A DNA stretch of 64,000 bases from Gari tellinella (lineage: Eukaryota > Mollusca > Bivalvia > Cardiida > Psammobiidae), in NCBI GenBank assembly GCA_922989275.2, contig OV277861.1:37636623-37700622 (forward strand), written 5' to 3'. The position numbers and the translations under genes were made by a program. Shown piece after piece: positions 1 to 10,669 of this stretch; position 1 is the stretch's first letter; every line of letters starts with the position of its first letter. The notes under the pieces are model-generated. The model was given only the letters and a program-made list of their open reading frames with translations, was not told where the DNA came from and ran no database searches.

Positions 1-233
1 GTTATTGTTGACATGTATGCAGCACATCTCTCTTCAACGTCCATGTCTGTTCTAACAGCAGTTATTGCGGGCTTCTCGCACTCAACACAGAACCAGTGGC
101 TGTCTTTTCTGTCCACCATAACCTTATACACAGTTTCACTCATGTCCAAACATTTAATACAGAACCACATGTTGCATCTCTCGCATTCCATAAGTTTATC
201 ATTTTTATCTGTAAACTCAATTGAGCATAAGGA
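1..233 (-). CDS. Partial PHD-finger-like protein, probably the ORF1 of a LINE (runs off the window)
   Basis: Read on the minus strand this stretch is open and encodes a cysteine-rich module. CERC is followed by MWFCIKC, and about 20 residues later by HWFCVEC: the C-x2-C ... W-x-C-x2-C ... W-x-C-x2-C layout of a PHD-type zinc finger. It continues with an acidic segment (DMDVEERC) toward the window edge. PHD fingers followed by a coiled coil are common in ORF1 proteins of invertebrate CR1-like LINEs, and the wording around the last cysteines resembles those proteins, so I infer a LINE ORF1 rather than a host chromatin reader. The first internal Met lies at 189-191. A TGA at 234-236 falls about where the first zinc-ligand cysteine would be expected, so the copy may be broken, or the 5' part may be spliced or frameshifted. 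The C-terminus lies outside the window. Confidence 0.5.
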
Positions 234-241
234 TCACGATA

Positions 242-493
242 CTAAATTGTCATTGTCAGGTACTTACGGCCTGCTTGCCTAGCGATTTCCTTGTTTTCTG
301 CATTTTTCGTGTTTTGGATTTCATATTGTAAGTTGACATGATTCCCCACCACAAATTGACCTTCACCTCGTGTCAAACTGCGGATTCTACGAAAAGGTTT
401 GTTTTCACTTATTTTAGACGAAAAACCTCTTGAATTTTCAGTAAATAGCACTTTTCCTTTACACATAATCACAATATCACTTCCGATCGACAC
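242..493 (-). CDS. Small 83-aa ORF upstream of the PHD fragment
   Basis: A complete ATG-to-TAG reading frame on the minus strand ends just before the PHD-like fragment. It is basic and has no domain I recognise. After its TAG the same frame reads YRDPY before a one-base shift would lead into the cysteine-rich frame. It may therefore be the N-terminal part of the same protein, now broken by a stop and a frameshift. A GTAAGT donor-like string near its 3' end is an alternative explanation, but the intron would be only about 50 bp. Confidence 0.3.
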   Translation of the reverse strand: MSIGSDIVIMCKGKVLFTENSRGFSSKISENKPFRRIRSLTRGEGQFVVGNHVNLQYEIQNTKNAENKEIARQAGRKYLTMTI

Positions 494-563
494 GCCGTAT
501 ATCTATTTCGTTAAAAAACTTTGACTTTTTATGGAGAATTATTTTCTCCGCCTTGACACTTCC

Positions 564-575
564 ACGCATGCGCAC
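564..575. promoter_or_regulatory. NRF1-like palindromic site
   Basis: ACGCATGCGCAC matches the NRF1-type consensus (YGCGCAYGCGCR) closely and lies about 70 bp upstream of the ATG of the minus-strand ORF. CpG-rich sites of this sort are found in metazoan promoters and in 5' UTRs of some LINEs. A single motif match is weak evidence of function. Confidence 0.3.
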
Positions 576-858
576 TATCAAATATCGACAAATTGGAAAG
601 TTTTGTCACCAATGACTTCGGCTGCACAAGTAGTGTCACTGAAATGATGAGACAACTGAAATGACAGCCTCTATCAGAAAGATAGAGATATCAATGCCTG
701 GCATTCTTCTTTAGAATTATCAATAACCTGATGGCCGTCCACTCGGACTCTATGCATATAGAAATAAATAAATCTTTAAAGAAAGCAACGGGAATCACAT
801 AAAGAAGCGGTGAAAATAGTATCGTTCTGTACAGACACTTTAAAAATTCTTTCATACC

Positions 859-1108
859 TACAGTGGAGAATCTGTTATTCTTTCCCAATAAACGCGTTTA
901 CGCTAAAACTATTATTTGCAGTGCAAACAGTTTGGAGCCAGATCAGACGCCGGGTAACCCGGCGTCTGATCAGGCTCCAAACTGTTTGCCACCAAGATAA
1001 ACAAGAATTATCAGAATTGTCCAAAAGTTGTTCTTTTCTACGTTTTAGTGCTTTGCGTTTGCGTACGTTTGCGTTTAAACGGGAAAGAATAACAGATTCT
1101 CCACTGTA
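859..1108 (+). mobile_element. Family A hairpin MITE, copy A1
   Basis: Exactly 250 bp including one flanking TA at each end. The terminal inverted repeats run from CAGTGGAGAATCTGTTATTC to its complement and are about 26 bp, so TA is the likely target duplication, as in Tc1/mariner-like MITEs. The middle (923-989) is a 67-bp near-perfect hairpin, GCAAACAGTTTGGAGCC through GTTTGC, closed by CGGGTAACCCG. The right half carries stacked GCGTTTGCGTACGTTTGCG motifs. There is no coding capacity. Confidence 0.85.
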
Positions 1109-1683
1109 TCAGTGATTGGAACTTCTTTACCAGAAAACATTATTGAAAGTGAAACCATCGAACTATTAAAATCAGCTCTCCAGATCCATTACCCTCGCGA
1201 CTAATTAATTAACATTTCTGCACACACAGTTTTCTCGATAATGTTTGCTCATTAAGTGAGCTTCTTTCGAGTACCATCCAGATATGGATACAGATACAGA
1301 TAGATACAAATATTATACACGATTGTTAAATCATTTAAGGAATAAATTGAATATCTATTGTGTTCATGAGGGCATGAAAAATAAACACTATGTGACCAGA
1401 ATGTTTTTCCATACCACCATGAACATAATTCATATTCGATTTATTCCCTATGAATCAAAATCACAACTGACTTACTAAATTGAATCTAAGAATGAAACTT
1501 AAATAGAGAATTTGACATGAGACTAGAGTGCTCAGTGTTTAACACTCTTAAGTCTTAGGCTATAAACCTTCCGCTATATATATATACAGCCAAACCGTGA
1601 CGTTGTTAAGTAGTAACGTCATCGCCAATGACGCCATTTGACGTCCCGCTTCAAACATCGCTTTTAGATGACAGTTGGATTAA

Positions 1684-2159
1684 GAGCGTGTTCACCTGAG
1701 ATCCTCGAGTCGACCCGAGTTCCTAAGGTTACAGGTGAACAAACCGTGTTCGTACTCGAATGACGTCATTCGAACTCTGAACCGAACTCTAGGCTAACCC
1801 AGTTCCTGTGCAGGGTTAGTCGAGTTTCAAAATGGCGTCCGAAAATGACAATACAAATGCCCAATAGTAAAATGCTAAATGCCGTATAATTTACGCATGA
1901 ATGAACAGTCCTGTAACTGTGCTATAAGGTAACAAATAGTAAGAATACAGATTCATTGTTGACATAGTAATCATAAAATTGCCATTATTGTCCGGGTTGG
2001 CGTGGTTCCAATTTTGTTTTCAGGCCGATTTGACCCATTACTTACTCGTCTGAAGAGTTTGTCGTTCTGCTGAAAGATGCGTGCGCATTCAGAATTCAGC
2101 GCCATTTTACGTCATTTGATCAACTCTACTGGACCTGCGAGTCCCAGGTGAACACGCTC
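1684..2159. mobile_element. Harbinger-like MITE with TAA target duplication
   Basis: Terminal inverted repeats GAGCGTGTTCACCTG and CAGGTGAACACGCTC enclose 476 bp flanked by TAA on both sides (1681-1683, 2160-2162). A 3-bp TAA/TTA duplication and GNGCGTGTTCA-type ends fit PIF/Harbinger MITEs. The insertion interrupts repeat L, whose second copy at 31.1 kb lacks it, so the element boundaries are independently confirmed. Confidence 0.75.
1757..1772. promoter_or_regulatory. Perfect 16-bp palindrome containing a full CRE
   Basis: CGAATGACGTCATTCG is a perfect palindrome centred on TGACGTCA, the CREB/ATF consensus, inside the Harbinger-like element. It is seen directly; any regulatory role is speculative. 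Confidence 0.4.
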
Positions 2160-2529
2160 TAAGAGAAAGTAGTCCCGACAAGGCATGGCCTAATTTTATT
2201 TTGTTCATGGGTTTATGAACACAATTTTATAGCCAATCACCGCTAATCAAAAAGTAATAACAACTAACAATATTACATGTTATAAGTCCTGAATCCAGCA
2301 ACTTCAGCTGGACAATTTCATGTTCCAGTAACGTCTGGTCCAGTGTAGACTATAAAGGGTTGCTTTTGACAATTTATTTAAAACTGACAAATAGTGCAGA
2401 CCCTAACTAGAGGTCTCTTTTAAAAACCCTATGATCTTGGATGACACTGTTTGCATATAACAAATGTACTTTCTACAGGTATGCTGTTTGAAAAGGACGT
2501 TTATACTCATAGCTCAGATTTAAAAGAAT

Positions 2530-2628
2530 CGTTAACATTTCTGAAAATGTCATTTTCTAAATTGTTTTGCAATGGCTCAGCGTTTCGTTTTCGTATTCAC
2601 GGAATAAAATGACGAATTCTCCATTGTA
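2530..2628 (+). repeat. Fragment of a family A/C MITE (right end)
   Basis: The sequence has the TTGCAATGGCTCAGCGTTTCG-like subterminal part and ends in GAATTCTCCATTGTA, matching the right terminus of family A/C with substitutions. The left half is missing. Confidence 0.5.
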
Positions 2629-2682
2629 GCACGTGAAAGAACATGGATCTGCGAAAGGTTCGATTATTGGTGTCAGCTACGC

Positions 2683-2868
2683 TTAGGGCTCCAGATAAGG
2701 GGGAGTAAACTGAACAAATGCAACATTTTTTTCACTCATTTCAGCACCAATTCCTATGATGTTACTTCTCATTAGAATCGTCTCAAAGAGAGACGATTCT
2801 AATGAGAAGTGATACCAAAGGGTTTAATGTAGAAATGAAGATTTTAGTTTTTTTAATCTGGAGCTCTG
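2683..2868. repeat. Family K foldback, copy K1
   Basis: GGGCTCCAGAT near the start is complemented by ATCTGGAGCTC at the end. A perfect 21-bp inverted repeat (2764-2784 and 2790-2810, 5-nt loop) sits in the middle. A diverged second copy lies at 52152-52310, sharing the CATTTCAGCACCAA block and AGGGTTTAATG. Confidence 0.6.
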
Positions 2869-3433
2869 TACGTTGGTATATAAGCTTTTGAAATGCTTAA
2901 AAAAGCTCAAAGTAATTACTTTCGGTATACATTTCATATTGAGGATGAATATGAATAAATACGTCTTGACACCATTACATGTATTTCAATACTACCCCTG
3001 AAAATAGTTTCTTACGATCAAAATTTGACAATATATTCATACAAGTGTTATAATATATTTACAGTGTCTGTAATAATTCATAACTAGGTTAACTATTTTG
3101 GCATTTTGGCGCCAAATTAATCGTGAGGATGTACACCTTCATCGTTTGCTTCAATAGTATTGTCTACAATATCGTTTCAAATTTAGATCTATGGTTGTAT
3201 GACTTACGACATTTCGATACAAGTGTTAAACGCGGCGTATGATCAGGATCAGAACTGTTTGCAATGTCAACTTTATGCGACTTCAGCACCGAAAGGGTTA
3301 ATTCATTACTAGATTAATTTGCGAATGTAACATGTTTAAATATAGCATACCTAGGTCATTTAAATAGAAATACACATACATTGAATATATATTTTCTCAG
3401 TAAAGAGTTTACTCTAAAACTTTTTTGTCCATT

Positions 3434-3499
3434 GAAAACATTTTCCACCAAGATCAGACGCCGGGTACCACGGCGTCTGAGCAGGATAAGATTGTTTTA
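3434..3499. repeat. Decayed copy of the 67-bp hairpin module
   Basis: AGATCAGACGCCGGG and CGGCGTCTGAGCAGG form the recognisable inner stem; the outer stem has several mismatches. No terminal repeats are discernible around it. Confidence 0.5.
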
Positions 3500-3756
3500 T
3501 AAATCAATCTGATCAAATCAAATAATTCGATTAAACCTTTCCACCACAGTTTGTTTTCTGTATTAAAGATGAATGGTTTGTTTCTAGTTTTGAAGATGGG
3601 CTATTGTCCGATGTTTCTGACTTGTCCGATTTATTTTTAGAACAGAAAAGTTAATAGTGGTAAATAGGTAAACAAGGTAACATCGAATATATAATCGTAC
3701 ACTTTTACTACTTGAGATAAGTATGATCCTCGTGCAGCAGGAGAGCGCTGCGATAA

Positions 3757-3990
3757 CTTAACTGATATTTTATTCTTTTCCAATAAACGAATTTATATAT
3801 TTATTTCTCCATTGCAAACAGGTTGGAGCCAGATCAGACGCCGGGTAACCCGGCGTCTGATCAGGATCCAACCTGTTTGCTCCTCAGATCAAAAATATAG
3901 TTAAAATTTCTAAAAGTAAATTTCCACAGTTAAGTACATTGCATTTGCGTTTAACCGTATCTCTAACTAGCTGTAGAGAAAACTCATCCC
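3757..3990 (+). mobile_element. Family A/C MITE, diverged copy with intact hairpin
   Basis: ATTCTTTTCCAATAAACG at the left and TTTGCGTTTAACCG at the right match the A/C subterminal regions. The central hairpin 3814-3880 is still 67 bp and almost perfectly paired, although the outer ends have decayed. Confidence 0.55.
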
Positions 3991-4080
3991 TTTTAAAGTT
4001 TTAGAATGTTCCAATCATAAAATAACTTGGACAGGTCAGGAGAAAACACTAATACTTCTTTAAGTAGGCTGAAAGCTCCA

Positions 4081-4243
4081 TTACCTTTTCACTGCCGTGA
4101 CGTCATCAATTATTTCTCAAATTGCAAATTAAGATAACTTGACTTAAGAAATATTGAAACGAATGTCAAAAACTTTTGTCAGACGCCGCGTTACTGATTG
4201 CAAAGAACTAGAGCGTTCGGGGTAAGGCAGTGAAGGGGGTTAA
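4081..4243. mobile_element. Family F TTAA-type MITE, decayed
   Basis: TTTTCACTGCCGTGACGTCATC at the left and GGTAAGGCAGTGAAGGGGGT plus TTAA at the right are complementary ends. The internal hairpin is reduced to CAGACGCCGCGTTAC. Compare the better copy at 33728-33946. Confidence 0.5.
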
Positions 4244-5017
4244 GAACAGTTAAGCTTTACTTTAAGCCAGCTACAAGCTTTCAATTGAAAGAGTGTAAAA
4301 AATGCTTCCTACGATGAATAAAGTGGAATTATGTTTTTGAGTGGATGAATAGAATAGAGGTATTTAGGTAGTTCTGGATTAACAGAATATCGGAGCCAAA
4401 AGAACAAATATGTTAAACACCATTTTGGACGAAATAAATGGAAAACATTAATTACTTTTTGGCATTTCAAAGAAAATATAAAAGTGCTTTCCTAGTAATG
4501 TAGTTGACCTTATTCATTACCCTAGATGGTAGGTAAAATTAAAGATTATCTTCTGATCCTGTGAAACTTATCTTGCTTTAATATCGTTCCCTTTATAATC
4601 AAAGCCAGCAAAAACCATCTCGTGTATAGATTTTATATAATTTCTAAGCCAAGAACTTTAGGACAAATATCGGGAATATAAGATCCTGATCAGATACTAA
4701 GTAACTAAATGTCCGAACTAGATCAAAACTGTTTCTAAATATCAGTAATGTCGTAATTTGCAGGCAAATGTAGATGCTGTAGCTTGTCGCGAGTATTTAT
4801 CCCTTCGGCCATTCCGCCTGAAATATAGCCGCTTTGGGATGTCTGTTATTGTAACAAATGAGACATATCAAGAGACATTAGGCTATATTGATAGAGACTA
4901 TAGACAACATTGGATTGTAGAAACTGTCTTTATCTATACAGGATTTGCGAAGGATTATATGTCAGTGCTACACCAAGGCCATAACGAAACGTCTGAACAA
5001 TATGCCCGTTGCAAATG

Positions 5018-5120
5018 TACAGTGGAGAATACCTTATTCGTTCCCATTTATACGTAAGAAAATGCATACCCTATGCCGTAAAATAGAGGATTTGACCCCT
5101 GTATAAAACTGCTACATGTA
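5018..5120 (+). repeat. Direct repeat unit, left copy (paired with 5840-5942)
   Basis: About 103 bp beginning TACAGTGGAGAA and ending CTGCTACATGT. It recurs in direct orientation at 5840-5942 (TATAGTGGCGAA ... CTGCTATCATGT). The two copies bracket the foldback 5129-5649 and some unique sequence. Confidence 0.55.
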
Positions 5121-5128
5121 TGTAGCGG

Positions 5129-5649
5129 CATGATTTGAAAAAAAAAATTGAATTTTTTTCACAGATCATGTCAATTTTTTCAAATTTGATATAACATGAT
5201 TTGATTTTTTTTATATAGGCTGGTATTATATAGCGTGCTTATAATTATTAATATGTATATATAAGTGTTTCCGGTACCGCAACACAGTGAACACAGTTGA
5301 GTGATTTGAATGTGAAATTAGACGGTCAGTAGAAATAATTTCTTCATAAATGACATCCATGTGTATCTCATGGAGCTGCATATTTTGAAAGGAGGCATGT
5401 CAAGGTCTATGTCATCCTTAAAGGTAAAATTTAATTCTAATTTCACGTTCAAATCACTCAACTGTGTTCACTGTGTTGCGGTGCCGGAAACACTTAGATA
5501 AGTACTTAGTACATGCATGCTATTTAATACCAGCATATATAAAAAAAATCATTTTTTTTTTCAAATCATGTCGACTGTGAAAACATGATTTGAAAAAAAT
5601 GACTAGATTTTTAAAAAAAAATTCAAATTAGATTCTTTTTCAAATCATG
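5129..5649. mobile_element. Foldback element with long inverted arms
   Basis: CATGATTTGAAAAA at the left is complemented by TTTTTCAAATCATG at the right. An inner arm pair is well conserved (5262-5323 and 5437-5496, TAAGTGTTTCCGG ... CCGGAAACACTTA). The arms contain poly-T and poly-A stretches. There are no ORFs. The arrangement resembles a foldback-type DNA element of about 520 bp. Confidence 0.6.
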
Positions 5650-5839
5650 CAAATACTCATGGGAGGCATATACAGTGGAGAAAACGTTATTATTTCTCCA
5701 CTAATATGTAATGTTGAGAAAAAACCGGCAATCGACAAAGGTAAATTCAGATAATAAAAGAGCGTGGTGCCGCCCCGAAAGTTGAAATGCAAGGATCCGC
5801 ATGGAAATTCCGCTCTGCCAATTCAATAAAATCAGCCTG

Positions 5840-5942
5840 TATAGTGGCGAAGTCATTATACGTTCCCATTTATACGAACGTAAATGCAAACCCAGTGCAA
5901 TAAAAAGGAGGATGTGGCAGCTTTATAAAACTGCTATCATGT
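5840..5942 (+). repeat. Direct repeat unit, right copy
   Basis: Second copy of the unit at 5018-5120, with about 80 percent similarity by eye. Confidence 0.5.
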
Positions 5943-5952
5943 TTATACCTAG

Positions 5953-6060
5953 CCAAAGGTTATAAAGCATTTGAGTTGAGTCTGAAATCGACCTCAAGCA
6001 TTTGATTGAACAGATTTTGAGCTAAGCTCAAATCTGTCCAATCAAATGCTTGAGAACGTT
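5953..6060. repeat. Family I palindrome, copy I1
   Basis: A hairpin whose best part is 5993-6054: CTCAAGCATTTGATTG pairs with CAATCAAATGCTTGAG. The preceding GGTTATAAAG and TTGAGTTGAGTCTG belong to the full-length form seen at 34231-34384 and 62657-62812. The right outer arm is missing here. Confidence 0.65.
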
Positions 6061-6384
6061 ATCAAAATTCCCTTTTTACTGCTTGAAATTTCTTCAGTCA
6101 AACTGCCAAAACTTTAACTTTGAAAAATATTGCAGACAACAATTTTGAAGCAGACGACCATATAGCGGTAAATTGGGGTAACACCTCCCTATAAATTTGA
6201 TCATGAAAGGTTTAAAAGTCGAAAGAAATGTGTATTCTCCTGTGTATGTCTCTGATTTATTGCTGGATTGTCTACCCGACTTAATCCCTTACTTTAAGAT
6301 GGTACTTAGTAACTAGGCATAGATGTACGAGAACCACAGTTCCAGTCACTGTAAATAAGGCCACTAGGTGGTGTTAAAACAAAC

Positions 6385-6718
6385 AGCAGTGCTCCTTATC
6401 TACAAAATCCCTCCTTACAATGATCCTTGCAACAGTTCCCTATACAATTATGTCTAACCTTTTCATTGCTGCAATACCGTCTGCTTAAAATTTGCTGTTT
6501 TTCTCAAAGTTTCATATTGGACATTTTAATAGAATAAAAAGCTTTATGACGACTGTCAAACAGTTTGAACCCAGATCAGACGCCGCGTTACGTGGCGTCT
6601 GATCTGGATTCAAGCTGTTTCCAAATTTAAACCGATTCCCTCCATATAACGACTCCCTCCGAACAACGCACACAATTTTGTCTCTCATTGTGTGTTGTTG
6701 TAAAGAGGGAAAACTGTA
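6385..6718. mobile_element. Family E MITE, copy E1
   Basis: Ends with GAGGGAAAACTGTA and starts with CAGTGCTCCTTATCTACAA, both diverged from the TACAGCGTTCCCTCTCTACA terminus. It contains CTCCCTCCGAACAACGCA and a hairpin module at 6557-6620 closed by CGCGTTACGTGGCG. Non-coding. Confidence 0.6.
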
Positions 6719-7000
6719 CAAATATGATACTACAGTTAAACGTCTGTACTACAACAGCTAAACTATAATAATCATCAAGTTTTTAAGGCAGATGACTGCT
6801 AAAAGCAATGTGAACGTAAAACGGAAGCCTTTCGTTTTGCCTGTATCTTGCTTTAAGCAGTCAACTGTCATTTTTGCAATCAATTAGACTTATTTCGAGT
6901 TTTATTGATAGAGAGGGTTTACTATATTACACACATGCATGCTTTTGGTAGTGTTTTACTTAACTGAACTGTTGCTTTAAACAAAATTATGTCTTTAACA

Positions 7001-7250
7001 TACAGTGGAGAATCTGTTATTCTTTCCCAATAAACGCCTTTACATTAAAACTAGTATTACCAGTACAAACAGTTTGGAGCCAGATCAGACGCCGGGTAAC
7101 CCGGCGTCTGATCAGGCTCCAAACTGTTTGCCACCAAGATAAACATGAATTATCAGAATTGTCAAAAAGTTGTACTTTTCTACGTTTTAGTGCTTTGCGT
7201 TTGCGTACGTTTGCGTTTAAACGGGAAAGAATAACAGATTCTCCACTGTA
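7001..7250 (+). mobile_element. Family A hairpin MITE, copy A2
   Basis: 250 bp from TACAGTGGAGAATCTG to CAGATTCTCCACTGTA. Hairpin module at 7065-7131. Nearly identical to A1 in sequence and identical in length, so probably recent. Confidence 0.85.
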
Positions 7251-7521
7251 TTGGACACTAGATGCGAGTATTCAGTTGCCATAAGCAAACATTATAAACC
7301 ACGATATTAGAGTGATCCTGAAGGAGACCTTTGATCAGGTTCTGCACGTTTGCCATTTTGAAATACATGTATATTGAATAGTCAGACACGGGCTACACTA
7401 TATGGTTATCTGGAACAGTCAATTTAAAACATCAGATTGGAATGATTTAACACCAACTTATATTCCAAATACACCAATATTCCGTAGAGTGGTTTAAAAA
7501 TCCGGGATTTACTATCAGCTT

Positions 7522-7907
7522 CAATGTTTCCTCCCTACAACAACTCACTCCTCACAACAATGCTTGCCACTTTTCCCCAAAACAAGACAAGACAATTATG
7601 TCTTACAATTTCTCTACTGCAATATCTTGAGGCAAAACAAATGTTGTTGTTTCCCAAAGTTGGAAATTGTACATGTTGCGGAAGAAAAATAAAACGAGTG
7701 ACAAACAGTTTTAACCCAGATAAGACGCCTCGTAACGCGGAGTCTGATCTCGATTGAAACTGTTTGCAAATGTAAGCCAATTCAATTTCAGCATTGAAAT
7801 GGTATTATCCCCTCTCTCTCTCTCTCCCCCTCTACAACAACGTCCTGCGAACAGCACATACAAAATGTGTCTCCAGTTGGGTGTTGGTGTAGAGAGGGGG
7901 CACTGTA
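7522..7907. mobile_element. Family E MITE, copy E2
   Basis: TTTCCTCCCTACAACAACTC at the left and TAGAGAGGGGGCACTGTA at the right define the family E ends. The hairpin module (7702-7767) is present with mismatches. A CT-rich run (7808-7835) lies in the right half. Its right end abuts the C copy at 7906, and both share one TA. Confidence 0.6.
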
Positions 7908-8116
7908 CAGTTGAGAAAACGTTATTCTTTCAAAATAAACGCGTTTACGCTAAAACTATAATTTCCCGGCGTCTGATCAGGCTCCAAACTGTTTGCCACT
8001 CACATTAAAACGAAGAGTCAGAATTGACAGAAAGTTGTAATTTTCTACATTTTAGTGCAATGCGTTTGCGTTTCGTTTGCGTTTAAACGAGAAAGAATAA
8101 CGTTTTCTCCACTGTA
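7906..8116 (+). mobile_element. Family C MITE with half-deleted hairpin
   Basis: TACAGTTGAGAAAACGTTATTC to GAATAACGTTTTCTCCACTGTA gives clear termini, with AAAACG instead of the AATCTG of family A. Only the right arm of the hairpin remains (7964-7999), shortening the element to 211 bp. Confidence 0.7.
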
Positions 8117-8371
8117 TATGCCTCTCATGAGTATTTGCTTGAATGGAAGTTTGTTATCCTCTTGAAGCGTTTCTCCCGAATATGGCCACTTATGGGTGTC
8201 TGCTATTTTAGGAAATGAGACATGTCGGAAAGATAAACGAGATATCAATAAAGCTTAAGACATCGATCCCTCTCCAATTATATCTGTTCTTGTAAAGTGA
8301 TACCAGGAATTAGTCTTCACTATAATATCTGTGATGGATTTGAAACAGATGTAAGATTAAAATCACCGTTA

Positions 8372-8588
8372 TTAACCCATTACCGCATAGCCCGTTTCTA
8401 GTTTTATAGACGAGTGACTACTTAAAGCAGGTTGGAAAGTAAATCAGAATGCGCCTTAAGCTTTTTATTTTCAGTCTATTTTTTATTTCTTATGATTCAC
8501 ATTTGTAACAGTATTAATCGGAATATTTTCCATCAGTAGAGAAATAAAATAAAGGCATACAAGGCGTATTCATGGGGTAATGGGTTAA
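8372..8588. mobile_element. Family D TTAA MITE, copy D1
   Basis: Flanked by TTAA on both sides, with ends CCCATTACC and GGTAATGGG. A TTAA duplication with CCC/GGG ends indicates a piggyBac-like MITE. It contains the left arm of the family D hairpin (CTTAAAGCAGGTTGGAAAG, AATGCGCCTTAAG), but the right arm has diverged. Confidence 0.7.
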
Positions 8589-8636
8589 AGCGGAGATGGT
8601 GCTTATTCATTCCAAGTTAAGGCGTGTAGGGTATGT

Positions 8637-8865
8637 TTAACCCATTTGTGCCTACGATCCCATATATGGGACATAGGCAAACAGTGTAGACTCTGATCAG
8701 ACGCCGCATTATGCGGCGTCTGATCAGAGTCTACACTGTTTGCTGATAGGAATTTCAATATAAAACAAAATGAAAATGAAAACTTTGACCAGATATTCCT
8801 TTGATAAAAAATGGACTAATCCAATATATTAACATGGAATAATCCATTGGGTACACATGGGTTAA
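8637..8865. mobile_element. Family G TTAA MITE, copy G1
   Basis: Flanked by TTAA (8637-8640, 8862-8865), 229 bp. Left end CCCATTTGTGCC. A small inner palindrome CCCATATATGGG precedes the perfect 67-bp hairpin at 8677-8743 (GCAAACAGTGTAGACTC, loop CATTATG). The right part, TAAAACAAAATGAAAATGAA and GGACTAATCCAATATAT, is constant in the family. Best G copies are here and at 28341-28569. Confidence 0.8.
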
Positions 8866-8912
8866 TACCATGCGGCCACTGCACACAGTTTGGAGTCCGA
8901 TCTGAAGCCGGA

Positions 8913-9159
8913 TACAGTGGAGAACACGTTATTTCCCGTTTAAACGCAAACAAAACGCAAGCGCATTGCACTATAATGGAGAAAATGACAATATTTGACA
9001 ATTTTGACTATTACTTTTAACCTAGACGGCAAACTGTTTTGAGCCTGATCAGACGCCGGGTAACCCGTAGTCTGATCTGGCTCCAAACATGTTGCATTGG
9101 AAATAACAGTTTTAGCGTAAATGCGTTTTTTGGGAAAAAATAACGTTTTCTCCTCTGTA
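8913..9159 (-). mobile_element. Family C MITE
   Basis: TACAGTGGAGAACACGTTAT to AACGTTTTCTCCTCTGTA, 247 bp, in reverse orientation (the CGTTTAAACG block is at the left). The hairpin module near 9029-9095 is imperfect. A stray half-hairpin (GTTTGGAGTCCGATCTGAAG) sits just outside at 8888-8907. Confidence 0.7.
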
Positions 9160-9591
9160 ACCTTGTGTCTTTTTAGACATTTCAAACAATTTGTCTATCC
9201 ACTGTAGTGTATTGAATTTGCGTTGCGTTTGCGTTAAATACAGCAATGATAATATATAATAATATATAAAAATTAATTGTGGCTGATCACAGTTAAAAAG
9301 GTATGGATTGCAAAAATCTCATTCGGTAGTTTTCTGCGTCACGGTAATCTTTCTTTCAACAGAATCATTGTTTAACTCTAACGGCAAGTACACAAACAAT
9401 GTTTGTATATACATTTGATTTACGTTTTGTGTCTTTCTTTTTTTTTACAAATAGAAGAATAGTGTTAACTGAAGGCAGTGAACAGAGAGAATCTCGCAGC
9501 ACATAAGGTGTTATCAGGTCTATACTGTTTGCAGTGCTGCCTTTTCTCCGGATTTTTCCTAAGTCTTCGGATTTTTATCCCAGCAGGTGGA

Positions 9592-9666
9592 AGCTTAAAA
9601 CAGGCTAAAAGTAAAGCAAAATGCGCCTTAAGGCGCATTGTGCTTTACTTTCAACCTGTTTAAGCA
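9592..9666. repeat. Family D hairpin core, decayed element
   Basis: GCTTAAAACAGGCTAAAAG pairs with CTTTCAACCTGTTTAAGC around a GCGCCTTAAGGCGC centre. The surrounding TTAA ends are not clear, although GGGGTAAAGG follows near 9700. Confidence 0.6.
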
Positions 9667-9877
9667 GTTATGTGTCTTAAAAAGGAGAAACAGCATATGG
9701 GGTAAAGGTACGATTAGTAAAACTGCGTCTGGAAAATTGATTAGTTGAAATCTTAGGATTTTTTGATCAACTTATGGCAGCCCTGTATTTGTTATAAAGA
9801 ATGGTATGTAAGTACTTTAGACAATTATGTGTTTTCTATAATGACATGCAGAAAAAAGAACATATTACATGTACATG

Positions 9878-10054
9878 TATTTCCCGTTTCAACGCAAACA
9901 AAGCGCAAGCGCAATGGAATGACGTTTTGAAACTTACAACTGATTGAAAATTGGTACGAGTTATATTTTATATGCGAGACAAAACTTGTGCGATAGAAAA
10001 CATAATTTTATCTTAAACGCAAGCATTGGGGAGATCAGCGTGTTCTCCACTGTA
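9878..10054 (-). repeat. Family C MITE remnant without hairpin
   Basis: TTTCCCGTTTCAACGCAAAC at the left and GCGTGTTCTCCACTGTA at the right match family C subterminal and terminal sequence; the hairpin module is absent. Confidence 0.45.
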
Positions 10055-10493
10055 AACATATGCAACCATTTTAACCACAATCGCGGGCACATTTCGATGC
10101 AATCAAGTCAAGGCACCAAATTATTCAGAACGATAATGTTTGTGTAATACATAGTATAATATTATTGGTATTTGCAGATTTTGACAAAACTGCAAAATGT
10201 TACTGATATCATGGTTACATGTACGTACGACGTACTTTAATCCTGCAAGTCATGTAATATATGACATAGTGTCAGTTGAATAATGCCAGTAATGCCACAC
10301 GCTACTCTTCATGTCTATTAGTATAGACCGATTTTATTGACCTGTCAAGGCGGAGTTTCGATGCGGACCATTGCATTTCAATTTTGGGGGCGACAGCATG
10401 TTATTTTATTATCGGAATTTACCGTTGTCGTATGCTGATATTTTCTCAATATTACATATCAATGGACATTTTGACAGAAGGAAGATAATGAAG

Positions 10494-10669
10494 AATGACA
10501 AACAGCTTGAATCCAGACCAGACGCCGCGTTACGCGGCGTATGCTCTGAGTTCAAGCTGTTTGCAAATGTTAACCAAGTCTTAATTTCTCTTCCTATAAA
10601 AATTCCCTACGAACAACACACGCAATCTTTGTCTTCCACTGGGTGTTGTTGTAGAGAGGGGGCACTGTA
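10494..10669. mobile_element. Family E MITE, 3' part (E3)
   Basis: Hairpin module at 10498-10564 (CAAACAGCTTGAATCCAGAC, loop GCGTTACGC), then CCTACGAACAACACACGC and a GAGAGGGGGCACTGTA terminus. A second half-hairpin (10684-10735) follows. Confidence 0.6.

Larger units (their letters stand above)
1339..2300 (+). repeat. Dispersed repeat family L, copy 1 (interrupted)
   Basis: This matches 30762-31210 over its length. Both begin with an imperfect 44-bp inverted repeat (here 1339-1382 and 1404-1447). They continue through an AGAGAATTTG segment, a block rich in GACGT half-sites (about 1600-1660), and after the insertion at 1684-2159 a GCCAATCAC segment. Class is unknown; there is no coding capacity. 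Confidence 0.6.
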
